From positions 122,260 to 167,200 of the forward strand of contig NZ_LT707060.1 of the NCBI RefSeq assembly GCF_900155735.1: a stretch of DNA of 44,941 nt, given 5' to 3'. This document shows, one piece after another, positions 24,845-33,018 of the stretch; position 1 is the stretch's first letter; each line of letters opens with the position of its first letter. The notes under the pieces were generated by a model that was not told the origin of the DNA, searched no databases, and saw only the letters and a list, made by a program, of their open reading frames with translations. The position numbers and the translations under genes were made by a program. The stretch comes from Intestinibacillus massiliensis. Lineage in GTDB: Bacteria > Bacillota > Clostridia > Oscillospirales > Butyricicoccaceae.

Positions 24845-26338
24845 TCACTCCCCAAACTGTGCAGCGTATGTCATAATGCGTTCCTGAGAGAAATCCGGGC
24901 GGCCGACTTCGCCGGTCAGGCGGCCTTCCGACATGACGATGATGCGGTCCGCCAGGCCCATGACCTCCGGGATTTCAGAAGAAATGACGATGACGGCCTT
25001 GCCGTTTTTGACCATTTCGCCGATCAGCAGATAGATATCGCGCTTCGCGCCGACGTCGATGCCGCGCGTCGGCTCATCGAGGATAATGATATCCGGCTCG
25101 GTGAGCAGCCACTTGGCCAGGACGACCTTCTGCTGGTTGCCGCCGGACAGGTTGCCGACGAGCGTCTGGCGGGTGGGCGTCTTGATCGAGAGCTCATCAA
25201 TGTAATGGGTGGAAACTTCCTTTTCCTTGCCGCCGTTGATCAGGCCGTTTTTAAACAGCTGCGACAGGTGGACGAGCGTGATGTTCTGCTCGACCGAACC
25301 GACGAGGTTCAGGCCGGTGAACTTGCGGTCCTCCGTGATGAGCGCGATTTTGTTTGCAATCGCGTCCTTGGGGCTGTGGATGTTCACTTTCTGGCCGCGG
25401 ATGAAGACCTCCCCCGAGGACTTGCGGCGGATGCCGAAAATCGTCTCGACCAGTTCGGAGCGCCCCGCGCCGACCAGGCCGGCAATGCCGAGCACTTCGC
25501 CGGTGCGCAGTTCGAAGCTGACGTTTTTGACCCTTTTGCCCATCGAGATGTTTTTGACCTCAAGGATCGGCCCGCCGATTTCCGCGTCGGCCTTCGGGAA
25601 GACCTCGGTGATGTCGCGGCCGACCATCATGCGGATGAGCTGGTCGCTCGTCATGCCGGCCGCCGGGTTCGTGCCGATGAACTGGCCGTCGCGCAGCACG
25701 GTGATGGTGTCGCAGATTTCAAAAATCTCGTCCATCTTGTGGGATATGTAGATGATGGCGACGTTCTCCGCCTTAAGGCGGCGGATCTGCGTAAACAGCG
25801 TGTCAACCTCATGCTCGGTGATCGCGGACGTCGGCTCGTCCATGACGACGACGCGCGCGTTGAGCGAGATCGCCTTGACGATTTCGATCAGCTGGCACTG
25901 CGCGACGCTCAGGTCGCGCATATAGGCATCGGAGGGGATATCGATATTCAGGTCGGCGAGCAGCGCGCGCGTTTCGCGGAGCATGCCAGCCTTGTCGACG
26001 AGCCCCAGCTTGGTCCGTTTCTCACGTCCGATGAAGACGTTTTCAAAAACCTGCATGTCCAGGATCGGGTTCAGCTCCTGATGGATCATGGCGATGCCGT
26101 GCTCCATTGCGTCACGCGGGTTTTTGCAGGTGATTTTTTGTCCGTCCAGGACGATTTCCCCGGCGTCCGCCGAATAAATGCCCATTAGGATTTTCATCAG
26201 GGTGGACTTGCCTGCGCCGTTTTCGCCCATCAGCGCATGCACCTCGCCCGGGCGAACCTGCAGGGTGACGTCGTTCAGCACCTGAACACCTGGAAAGCTC
26301 TTCATGATGTGATTCATTTCCAGAATGTATTCCGACAT
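24845..26338 (-). CDS. CUT2 sugar ABC transporter ATPase with two nucleotide-binding domains
   Basis: 497 aa, RbsA/MglA/IatA-like tandem ATPase. Domain 1 has Walker A GENGAGKSTLMKILMG at residues 38-53, with the helper sequence IYISHKMDEIFEICD. Domain 2 has the usual degenerate Walker A (GLVGAGRSELVETIFG) and an intact signature LSGGNQQKVVLAKWL with LDEPTRGID. AGGAGG precedes ATG 26338. It is the first gene of the operon ATPase-permease-binding protein, behind the promoter at 26427-26455. Confidence 0.92.
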   Translation of the reverse strand: MSEYILEMNHIMKSFPGVQVLNDVTLQVRPGEVHALMGENGAGKSTLMKILMGIYSADAGEIVLDGQKITCKNPRDAMEHGIAMIHQELNPILDMQVFENVFIGREKRTKLGLVDKAGMLRETRALLADLNIDIPSDAYMRDLSVAQCQLIEIVKAISLNARVVVMDEPTSAITEHEVDTLFTQIRRLKAENVAIIYISHKMDEIFEICDTITVLRDGQFIGTNPAAGMTSDQLIRMMVGRDITEVFPKADAEIGGPILEVKNISMGKRVKNVSFELRTGEVLGIAGLVGAGRSELVETIFGIRRKSSGEVFIRGQKVNIHSPKDAIANKIALITEDRKFTGLNLVGSVEQNITLVHLSQLFKNGLINGGKEKEVSTHYIDELSIKTPTRQTLVGNLSGGNQQKVVLAKWLLTEPDIIILDEPTRGIDVGAKRDIYLLIGEMVKNGKAVIVISSEIPEVMGLADRIIVMSEGRLTGEVGRPDFSQERIMTYAAQFGE

Positions 26339-26426
26339 GTATAATCCTCCTGCTTCCTTAGATTTTTAAGGGGCTACTGGGGCAAATTATGATAATTGGA
26401 TATTTCCGTTTCTTTCCCCAGTCGTA

Positions 26427-26455
26427 AGAATATCACAAATGTATACAAAAATCAA
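26427..26455 (-). promoter_or_regulatory. Sugar ABC operon promoter with an operator in its spacer
   Basis: Minus strand TTGATT, 17-nt spacer, TATTCT. The spacer contains TTGTATACAT (plus-strand 26439-26448), nine of ten bases identical to the palindrome next to the GntR gene at 27911-27920. This position would let a regulator block the promoter. Confidence 0.65.
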
Positions 26456-26505
26456 TGCATAATTTTTGTTAGGTGTAGGGTGATTCGTGGTTTTCTCATG
26501 GAAAA

Positions 26506-26539
26506 GTATTGCCGCAATGCAACAGCATTGCGGCAATAC
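26506..26539 (-). terminator. Terminator of the iron alcohol dehydrogenase gene
   Basis: Perfect 15-bp stem (26506-26520 and 26525-26539), 4-nt loop, followed on the minus strand by TTTT. It lies 55 nt past the stop codon. Confidence 0.8.
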
Positions 26540-26594
26540 ACAGAACCATGTTTGTGGAAAATGCACGAATCAAAGTTTCAGCACATTGCCTTCC

Positions 26595-27707
26595 TTAAAG
26601 GCGGGAAGCATAGATCTCACGGATTTCCGCAACAGAAAGCCCTACATAGTTATTGCCGAGCAGGCGCTGCTGGTTGTCGACCGTGCTCTGTGCAAACGGG
26701 TCGAGGTCGGCTTCGGTCGCGCCGTAGTCGCTCATGCGCTTCTTGTGCAGGATCTTTTCAAGCAGGGCGTCGAGGTTGTCGAACGCATCGCCGGTGGTGC
26801 CGAGGATCTCGTTAATCAGGTCGGCAAACTGGGCGATCTTGCCGTCCGGGTCCTTCTTGCGGTAGACGCGCAGCACGTCGACGAAGAACTGGTAGTTGGA
26901 CTCGCCGTGCGCGACGTGGTACTTGCTGCCCAGCGCATAGCTCATGGCGTGGACCGCGGCGCAGCCCGCGTTGCCGAACGCGATGCCCGCCTGGTTGGAG
27001 GCGCGCAGGAACTCGGTGCTCAGCTCGAAACGGGTGTCCGCGCCCTTTTCGGCGATTGCCACATAGCCGCCCAGGATGGTGCGCATCGCCACGTCGGAGA
27101 ACATCTCGGAGAACGGCGTGCACTTCGGGCTGAGGTAGGACTCGACCGCGTGGATCAGCGCGTCGATCGAGCTGGTCGCAAATACGCCGTAGGGCAGGGA
27201 GGACAGGAATTCCGGGATCAGCACGGCATAGTCCGCGTACATGTGCTCGGAAACCAGGCCCATCTTGGTGCCCTTGCGGGTGCGGTTGATGATGGCGATG
27301 TTTGTGACTTCGGAGCCGGTGCCGCAGGTCGTCGGGATGATGACCAGGTTGCGCTTGCGCTCCAGGTTCGCCATATTGTCGTACAGGGCGTCCACGCCGG
27401 ACTCGCCGCCCAGCGCCAGCACCTTGGCGATGTCGATGATCGTGCCGCCGCCGACTGCGATGACGCGGTTGGTCGGGACCTTGTGGGCTTCTTCGAGGAT
27501 GGCGTCCACCATGAGGTCGGAAGGCTCGCCTCCGCCGTACTTCTCCTGGAAGATCGTGTGGCAGGGCAGGTTAAAGCGTTCCATAAAGGGCTTGTAGATG
27601 TATTCGTTGGTCAGGATCAGGTCAGTTTCGCACAGGTTGAAGTCCTTGACAAAGGCTTCAAAGGTGTCGGCCTCGACGATCGTCGGACGGACGGAAAAGG
27701 TTTTCAT
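26595..27707 (-). CDS. Iron-containing alcohol dehydrogenase, 4-hydroxybutyrate dehydrogenase-like
   Basis: 370 aa. From memory it is collinear with Clostridium kluyveri 4-hydroxybutyrate dehydrogenase (371 aa), sharing ILTNEYIYKPF, IFQEKYGGGEPSD, PTTCGTGSEVTN and DNQQRLLGNNY-type blocks. The NAD-binding GGG is at 86-88. Metal ligands are D182, H186, H253 and H267. It interconverts omega-hydroxy acids and semialdehydes (succinate semialdehyde for the reference enzyme). AGGAGG lies ten nt before ATG 27707. It is divergent from the GntR regulator and sits between an inositol-type transporter and iol genes, so a shorter semialdehyde from inositol is a reasonable substrate. Confidence 0.82.
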   Translation of the reverse strand: MKTFSVRPTIVEADTFEAFVKDFNLCETDLILTNEYIYKPFMERFNLPCHTIFQEKYGGGEPSDLMVDAILEEAHKVPTNRVIAVGGGTIIDIAKVLALGGESGVDALYDNMANLERKRNLVIIPTTCGTGSEVTNIAIINRTRKGTKMGLVSEHMYADYAVLIPEFLSSLPYGVFATSSIDALIHAVESYLSPKCTPFSEMFSDVAMRTILGGYVAIAEKGADTRFELSTEFLRASNQAGIAFGNAGCAAVHAMSYALGSKYHVAHGESNYQFFVDVLRVYRKKDPDGKIAQFADLINEILGTTGDAFDNLDALLEKILHKKRMSDYGATEADLDPFAQSTVDNQQRLLGNNYVGLSVAEIREIYASRL

Positions 27708-27772
27708 GGTGATACAGCCTCCTGTTGTGAATTTTGTCCGAGGGGACGGACGACTTTGTTGTTGACACGTCC

Positions 27773-27801
27773 AGTATAGGAGAGTTAAAAACAAATGTCA
27801 A
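27773..27801 (-). promoter_or_regulatory. Promoter of the iron alcohol dehydrogenase gene
   Basis: Minus strand TTGACA, 17-nt spacer, TATACT. The inverted words TTGACACGT (27762-27770) and ACGTGTCAA (27833-27841) flank it at near-equal distance and could be a looping operator pair. Confidence 0.8.
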
Positions 27802-27908
27802 ACAATTTCTTCGCATAATTCGCCTGTCAAAAACGTGTCAAAATCAAGAAGGGTGGAAAAATCAGAACATTAAAGCACGTTAAATGCAGATTATACATCA
27901 AAAAGCCG

Positions 27909-27922
27909 AATTGTATACAATT
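27909..27922. promoter_or_regulatory. Perfect 14-bp palindrome, candidate FadR/GntR operator
   Basis: AATTGTATACAATT. The core fits the TnGTnnACnA pattern known for FadR-type GntR regulators. It lies between the divergent alcohol dehydrogenase and gntR genes, 22 nt upstream of the gntR -35. Confidence 0.6.
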
Positions 27923-27944
27923 ATTTCGTTTCTTATTTTTGACC

Positions 27945-27973
27945 TTGACTTGCATACATTTCTTTGTTATGCT
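27945..27973 (+). promoter_or_regulatory. Promoter of the GntR regulator gene
   Basis: TTGACT, 17-nt spacer, TATGCT. The first bases of the expected transcript run into the palindrome at 27979-27999. Confidence 0.65.
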
Positions 27974-27978
27974 TTAGT

Positions 27979-27999
27979 CAACGTAGCAGGGCTACGTTG
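27979..27999. promoter_or_regulatory. 21-bp palindrome at the gntR transcription start
   Basis: Perfect 9-nt arms CAACGTAGC and GCTACGTTG around AGG. It sits at the expected +1 region, as a repressor site or a 5' hairpin would. Confidence 0.5.
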
Positions 28000-28047
28000 G
28001 CTGTACAACAAACGCCTATACATAATGCATAGAATGGGGATGACGGT

Positions 28048-28734
28048 TTGGGCGAATTGACGAAAGACAATAAGGTAAGCCTTGGGGAGACCGTCTACCA
28101 GTACATCCTCAAAATGATCCTGACCGGGGAAATCGCCTGCGGCGAGCGCATCCCGGAGGACAGCCTGGCGCTGCGCCTGGGCATCAGCCGCACCCCGATC
28201 CGCGAGGCGCTGCGCCGCCTGCACGGGGAAGGGCTGATCAACATTTACCCCAAACGGTTCGCCGAGGTGATCTCCTTTACCGAGGCGGATATCCGGAACC
28301 TCGGCATTATCCGGCTGAACCAGGACATCCTAGCCGCCCAGCTGGCCATCTATAACGGCAGCAACGCGGATTTCGACCGGCTGCACGAGATGAGCGAGCA
28401 GTGCCGCTACTACAACAGCCAGGATGATATGTACATGAAAATCAAGGCGGATTCGGATTTCCACCTGATGCTTTCGGAGATCAGCGGCAACCCGCTGCTG
28501 CACGACATGCAGGAGACGCTGTACAAGAAGGTCAGCCTGCTCATGGCGGCGCGCGGCGCGGAGGAGTCCTGCCAGATCGGCCTGCACGACGATATCGTGC
28601 GCGGCCTCAAGGAGCGCAACACCGAGCTGGTGGTGACCAGCCTGATCGAACACCTTTCCGGGTTTTACCATATTACAGGCCTGTCCTGCCGCCTCGAACT
28701 GACGCAGGGGCTCAACAGGCGCACCGCCATTTAG
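28048..28734 (+). CDS. FadR-type (FCD) GntR regulator of the inositol region
   Basis: 228 aa. A winged helix at residues ~10-75 (SLGETVYQYILKMILTGEI, RLGISRTPIREALRRLHGEGLI) precedes an all-helical FCD ligand domain. In the FCD domain, DSDFHLMLSEISGN and the later HDDIVRGL and HLSGFYH carry the usual metal-binding acid and histidines. The only in-frame start with a ribosome-binding site is TTG at 28048, GGGG eight nt before. FCD regulators usually sense carboxylic or sugar acids. It likely controls itself, the divergent dehydrogenase and the sugar transporter through TTGTATACAA-like sites. Confidence 0.82.
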   Translation: MGELTKDNKVSLGETVYQYILKMILTGEIACGERIPEDSLALRLGISRTPIREALRRLHGEGLINIYPKRFAEVISFTEADIRNLGIIRLNQDILAAQLAIYNGSNADFDRLHEMSEQCRYYNSQDDMYMKIKADSDFHLMLSEISGNPLLHDMQETLYKKVSLLMAARGAEESCQIGLHDDIVRGLKERNTELVVTSLIEHLSGFYHITGLSCRLELTQGLNRRTAI

Positions 28735-28852
28735 GGCAGTTCCGGCAGACCATATCTTTTTTATACTTTTTTCATACTGCTTGCACGCCCGGCGGCTGCC
28801 ATCAGCCGCCGGCGGGTGCGGGTGGCCGGCTGGGATTAAGGAGCGCATGCGC

Positions 28853-29722
28853 ATGATACAGTGCTTTGTCAAAAAGAATTACGTGCCGAGCTTCCATCTG
28901 AACCGTGAGCCTCGGCTCATTTACGTCAGTAAAATAGAGGAAGAGGCCAGCGTCCACCCGCGCGTCATGCACGCGCACGACGACCTGGTCGAAATCGTAC
29001 TGATCACGAGCGGCGGCGGCGAATACTCGATCGGCGGCGTGCGCCACAAGGTGCGCCGCGGCGACCTTGCCATCTATAACAGCGGCGTCGTACACGACGA
29101 GCTTTCCGGGCCGGACGTGCTGATCGGCAGCTATTGCTGCGCGGTCGGCGGCCTGCACATCGAGGGCCTGCGCGAAAACGCGCTGATCAGCGACAAGGGC
29201 TCGCCGGTGTTCCACGTGGAGGAGCCCCAGTGCGCCATGCTGGAAAACCTGCTCGACCTGATGTTTTCCGAGCTGGTAAGCGGCCAGGGCGGCGGCGAGG
29301 AGACCTGCCACCACCTGTTGCTGGCGCTGCTGACCTGCTGCTGGCATGTCACGCACGGCGTGCCGCGCGGCGAGGAGTGCAGCGTCAACGTGCTTGGCAC
29401 CCGCATCAAGAAATATATCGACGCGCACTACTCGGAGGACATCAGCCTCCAGTCGATTTCCGAGCACCTGAACATCAGCCCCTATTACCTATCCCACGTA
29501 TTCAAGGACATGACGGGGTATTCCCCGCTCCAATATATCGTGCGCCGCCGCATCGGGGAGGCGCAGACCCTGCTCATTTCGACCGACTATCCCGTCACGC
29601 GCATCGCGTCCATGGTGGGGTATGACAACCCGAGCCATTTTAACCTGCTGTTTGCCAAAAACGTCGGCATGACGCCGCGGAAATACCGCAAAAACTACAT
29701 CGTCGAGAGCAGTTCGGAATAG
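28853..29722 (+). CDS. AraC family regulator upstream of iolD
   Basis: 289 aa with an N-terminal cupin (HARVMHAHDDLVEIVLITSGGGEYSIGG-type block) and a C-terminal AraC domain with ISLQSISEHLNISPYYLSHVFKDMTGYSP and RIGEAQTLLISTDYPVTRIASMVGY. ATG 28853 is preferred over the ATG six nt earlier because AAGGAG is then nine nt away. A hairpin (28789-28812) precedes it. It faces in the iol direction, 215 nt before iolD. The iolD promoter has a good -10 but a poor -35, as often seen with AraC activators, so it probably activates iolDEGB. Confidence 0.85.
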   Translation: MIQCFVKKNYVPSFHLNREPRLIYVSKIEEEASVHPRVMHAHDDLVEIVLITSGGGEYSIGGVRHKVRRGDLAIYNSGVVHDELSGPDVLIGSYCCAVGGLHIEGLRENALISDKGSPVFHVEEPQCAMLENLLDLMFSELVSGQGGGEETCHHLLLALLTCCWHVTHGVPRGEECSVNVLGTRIKKYIDAHYSEDISLQSISEHLNISPYYLSHVFKDMTGYSPLQYIVRRRIGEAQTLLISTDYPVTRIASMVGYDNPSHFNLLFAKNVGMTPRKYRKNYIVESSSE

Positions 29723-29843
29723 CCTTGCGGGGCGGGCGGGAGTCCCGACCGCAAGAATGCTCTATTTTTCGTTTGGCAGCCCCCTTGCCCCCACTGGGCG
29801 CGGCGGCGGCACACCAGCGAAAAGCAAGAATCCTCTAGAATAT

Positions 29844-29865
29844 TGTGCATACAATTGCTACAATA
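29844..29865 (+). promoter_or_regulatory. iolD promoter region: operator-like word and -10 box
   Basis: TTGTGCATACAA (29844-29855) resembles the GntR palindrome but with two extra central bases. TACAAT at 29860-29865 is a good -10; no matching -35 is seen. Confidence 0.4.
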
Positions 29866-29937
29866 GAAACAACAAAAAACCCTATGGAGACAATGATGCA
29901 CCGCAAGGTGCACAAGGAGAAAGGAAGGCGCATTATC

Positions 29938-31890
29938 ATGAACAAAATCAAAATGACCGTTGGTCAGGCAGTCGTCAAGTTCCTGAACAACCAGTACATC
30001 GAGATGGACGGTGTCGAGAACCCGTTTGTAGACGGCATCTTCACCATCTTCGGCCACGGCATGGTCGTTGGCCTTGGCCAGGCACTCGACGAGGATCCCG
30101 GTCGTCTGCGCGTATATCAGGGCAGAAACGAGCAGGGCATGGCGCACGCTGCGATCGCTTACGCGAAGCAGAACAACCGCCGCCGCATCCTGGCTTGCAC
30201 CTCTTCGATCGGCCCCGGCGCGGTGAACATGGTTACCGCAGCCCTGACCGCTTCGATCAACCACGTCCCGCTGCTCCTGTTCCCGTCCGACTCTTTCGCG
30301 ACCCGCCAGCCCGACCCGGTACTGCAGCAGATGGAAGTCCCGTCTGACCTGTCCATTACCGCGTCCGACTGCTTCAAGCCGGTTGCGAAGTATTGGGACC
30401 GTGTAACCCGCCCGGAGCAGCTGATGCCCGCGCTGATCAACGCAATGCGCGTACTGACCGACACCGCCGACTGCGGTACCGCGGTCGTTTCCCTGCCGCA
30501 GGACGTACAGGGCGAGAGCTTTGAGTTCCCGGAATACTTCTTCCAGAAGAGGGTACATCACATTTCCCGCCAGTGCGCCGACGAGTATGAAGTCAACAAG
30601 GCTGTCGAGGTCATCAAGGCTGCGAAGAAGCCGATGCTGATCTCCGGCGGCGGCGTGCGTTATTCCGAGGCCGGCCAGACCGTTATGGACTTTGCCAAGG
30701 CCTTTAACATCCCGGTTTCCCAGACCCAGGCCGGCCACTCCGCCCTGCCGGACTCCTTTGACCTGTCTGTCGGCGGCGTAGGCGTTACCGGCGGCCTGGC
30801 TGCGAACGCGCTGTGCAAGGACTGCGACCTGATCATCGGCGTCGGCACCCGCTTCAACGACTTCGTAACCGGCTCCAAGTGGGTCCTGTTCCGCAACCCG
30901 GACATGAAGGTCCTGGCGATCAACACCTCCGAGTTCCACGCTGAGAAGCTGGACGCGACCCGCTGCGTCGGCGACGCCAAGGTTACCCTCGAGGCGATCA
31001 TGGCCAAGCTGAAGGCGGAGGGCTACAAGTCCGCTTACACCAACGAGATCCAGGAGATCCGCGAGATCTGGGAGAAGGAGCGCCTCTCCGTCCTGGGCGT
31101 ACAGTACCATGGCGAGGGCTTCGGCGAAGGCAAGTTCGTACCGTGCGTACCGTCCTGGACCGAAAAGATCATGACCGACTTTATCCGTGACATCGGCGGC
31201 ACCATCACCGAGTCTAACGCGGTCGGCATCCTCCGCGAGGAGATCGACGACGACGCGATCGTCGTAGCGGCTGCAGGCTCCCTGCCGGCAGACCTCGAGC
31301 GCCTGTGGGTCACCGACGCCAAGGATACTTATCACATGGAATACGGCGCATCCTGCATGGGCTACGAGATCGCAGGCGCGTTCGGCGCCAAGCTGGCCGC
31401 CCCGAAGCAGGAAGTCTACTCGCTGACCGGCGACGGCTCCTTCCTGATGCTGAACTCCGAGCTTGCTACCGCAATGCAGGAGAATGTCAAGATCACCGTC
31501 GTTGTATTCGATAACGCTGCGTTCGGCTGCATCAACAACCTTCAGATGGGCAACGGCGTCGGCACCCTGTGCACCGAGATGCGTCACAGAAACGAAGAGT
31601 CCGGCAAGCTGGACGGCGCTTACTGCTACACCGACTTCGGCAAGATCGGCGAAGGCTACGGCATGAAGGCGTTCTACGCCAAGACCCCGGAAGAGTTCCG
31701 CGAGGCTGTCCGTGCGGCGAAGAAGGAATCCGTTTCCTGCATCATCGACGCAAAGGTACTGCCGAAGACCATGGCCGAGGGCTATGAGTCCTGGTGGCAC
31801 ATCGGCGTAGCTTCCACCTCCAAGTCTGCTGACGTACAGGAAGCCCGCAAGAGAATCGATGAGCACCTGGCTGAGGCTAGAATGTATTAA
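29938..31890 (+). CDS. iolD: IolD: 3D-(3,5/4)-trihydroxycyclohexane-1,2-dione hydrolase
   Basis: 650 aa, close to the usual IolD length. It is a thiamine diphosphate enzyme that opens the ring of diketo-inositol to 5-deoxyglucuronate. N-terminal pyrimidine-binding part: YQGRNEQGMAHAAIAYAKQ, with the acidic residue for the cofactor. C-terminal cofactor motif: GDGSFLMLNSEL to FDNAAFGCINN. The ATG at 29938 has GGAAGG nine nt upstream. Codons here are visibly biased (more GTA, GCT, TCT, CCG) than in neighbours, suggesting high expression. It stands first of the iol genes and is followed by a strong hairpin with T5. Confidence 0.92.
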   Translation: MNKIKMTVGQAVVKFLNNQYIEMDGVENPFVDGIFTIFGHGMVVGLGQALDEDPGRLRVYQGRNEQGMAHAAIAYAKQNNRRRILACTSSIGPGAVNMVTAALTASINHVPLLLFPSDSFATRQPDPVLQQMEVPSDLSITASDCFKPVAKYWDRVTRPEQLMPALINAMRVLTDTADCGTAVVSLPQDVQGESFEFPEYFFQKRVHHISRQCADEYEVNKAVEVIKAAKKPMLISGGGVRYSEAGQTVMDFAKAFNIPVSQTQAGHSALPDSFDLSVGGVGVTGGLAANALCKDCDLIIGVGTRFNDFVTGSKWVLFRNPDMKVLAINTSEFHAEKLDATRCVGDAKVTLEAIMAKLKAEGYKSAYTNEIQEIREIWEKERLSVLGVQYHGEGFGEGKFVPCVPSWTEKIMTDFIRDIGGTITESNAVGILREEIDDDAIVVAAAGSLPADLERLWVTDAKDTYHMEYGASCMGYEIAGAFGAKLAAPKQEVYSLTGDGSFLMLNSELATAMQENVKITVVVFDNAAFGCINNLQMGNGVGTLCTEMRHRNEESGKLDGAYCYTDFGKIGEGYGMKAFYAKTPEEFREAVRAAKKESVSCIIDAKVLPKTMAEGYESWWHIGVASTSKSADVQEARKRIDEHLAEARMY

Positions 31891-31937
31891 TAAGTACGCA
31901 TAAAGCGCACTTTCACAACTAAAACCGTACAAAATGT

Positions 31938-31981
31938 GCGGGCGCCCAAAGCATTACTGCCCGAAGGCGCCCGCCCTTTTT
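31938..31981 (+). terminator. Terminator-like hairpin between iolD and iolE
   Basis: 9-bp stem (31938-31946 and 31966-31974) with T5 at 31977-31981. It would end or reduce transcripts after iolD, giving more iolD than iolEGB message. Confidence 0.7.
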
Positions 31982-32042
31982 GCACCAAAAATCAAAAAAC
32001 TGCCTATTTTTGTGAGAGAAAATAAGGAGGAGAGAGAAGACT

Positions 32043-32942
32043 ATGCTGAACAAAGACAAGGTCCGTATTGGTATTGCACCGATTGCCTGGACCGAAGACG
32101 ACATGCCCGAAATGGGCGCGGAAAACAGCTTCCTGCAGACCATCAGCGAAATCTCCATGACCGATTATGTGGGCACTGAGATCGGCTGCCAGTATCCCCG
32201 CGACCCGGCGATCCTGAACAAGGAATTCGGCCGCCGCGGCATTTCCGCGATCACCGCGTGGATCAGCACCTATATCAATGAGCAGCCCCTGTGGTGGAAC
32301 GAGCGTGCCTTTATCGACCACATGCATTTCCTGAAGGCGATCGGCGCGGAAGTCATCAACGTTTCCGACCAGAGCTTCTCGATCCAGCACCAGTGGAACA
32401 CCCCGCTCAAGTATAAGAAGGTCCTGAACGACGACGAGTGGGAAGTACTGGCCAAGGGCCTTGACCACCTGGGCAAGATCGCTGTTGACAGCGGCATGAA
32501 GATCGTTTACCACCATCACATGACCACCACGGTGCAGACCACCGCGGAGATCGACCGCCTGATGGCGATGACCGACCCGAAGTTCGTCAACCTCATTTAT
32601 GATACCGGCCACCTGACCTTCTCCGGCGAGGATCCGATCGAGATCCTCAAGAAGCATCACGACCGCATCAAGCACGTCCACCTGAAGAACGTGCGCAAGG
32701 CCGCGATGGACAAGTGCTATGCGGAGGAGAAGAGCTTCCTGCGCTCCATCCCCGAAGGCGTATTCACCGTACCGGGCGACCCGGACGGCTGCGTGGACTT
32801 CCCGACCGTATTCAAGCTGCTCGACGAGTATAACTACGAGGGCTGGCTGGTCGTCGAGGCCGAGCAGGATCCGGCGATCGCAAACCCGCTCGAGTATGCC
32901 CGCATGGCGCGCGCGTACGTCCGCGAGCACACCGGCCTCTAA
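32043..32942 (+). CDS. iolE: IolE: myo-inosose-2 dehydratase
   Basis: 299 aa, TIM-barrel of the sugar isomerase/epimerase-like family. It dehydrates 2-keto-myo-inositol to the diketone used by IolD. Typical IolE segments are GIAPIAWTEDDMPEMG at the start, VYHHHMTTTVQT with metal-binding histidines, LIYDTGHLTFSGEDP, HVHLKNVR and VVEAEQDP with the final glutamate ligand. AAGGAGG lies upstream of ATG 32043. It is the second iol gene, 152 nt after iolD. Confidence 0.93.
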   Translation: MLNKDKVRIGIAPIAWTEDDMPEMGAENSFLQTISEISMTDYVGTEIGCQYPRDPAILNKEFGRRGISAITAWISTYINEQPLWWNERAFIDHMHFLKAIGAEVINVSDQSFSIQHQWNTPLKYKKVLNDDEWEVLAKGLDHLGKIAVDSGMKIVYHHHMTTTVQTTAEIDRLMAMTDPKFVNLIYDTGHLTFSGEDPIEILKKHHDRIKHVHLKNVRKAAMDKCYAEEKSFLRSIPEGVFTVPGDPDGCVDFPTVFKLLDEYNYEGWLVVEAEQDPAIANPLEYARMARAYVREHTGL

Positions 32943-33018
32943 GCGCTGCACATCTGAAAAGTGCCGCCCTTACCCGGAAAGTACAAGAGAATGCGAGCGT
33001 TAGGAGAGGAAGTCCCGT

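Noticed and set aside
26595-27707. The iron alcohol dehydrogenase as an ethanol or butanol dehydrogenase
   Set aside because: Its N-terminal and C-terminal blocks agree with 4-hydroxybutyrate dehydrogenase over the full length, better than with primary alcohol enzymes.
29695-31932. A 745-codon open frame antisense to iolD
   Set aside because: Same reason: mirror of a conserved, strongly codon-biased gene on the other strand.
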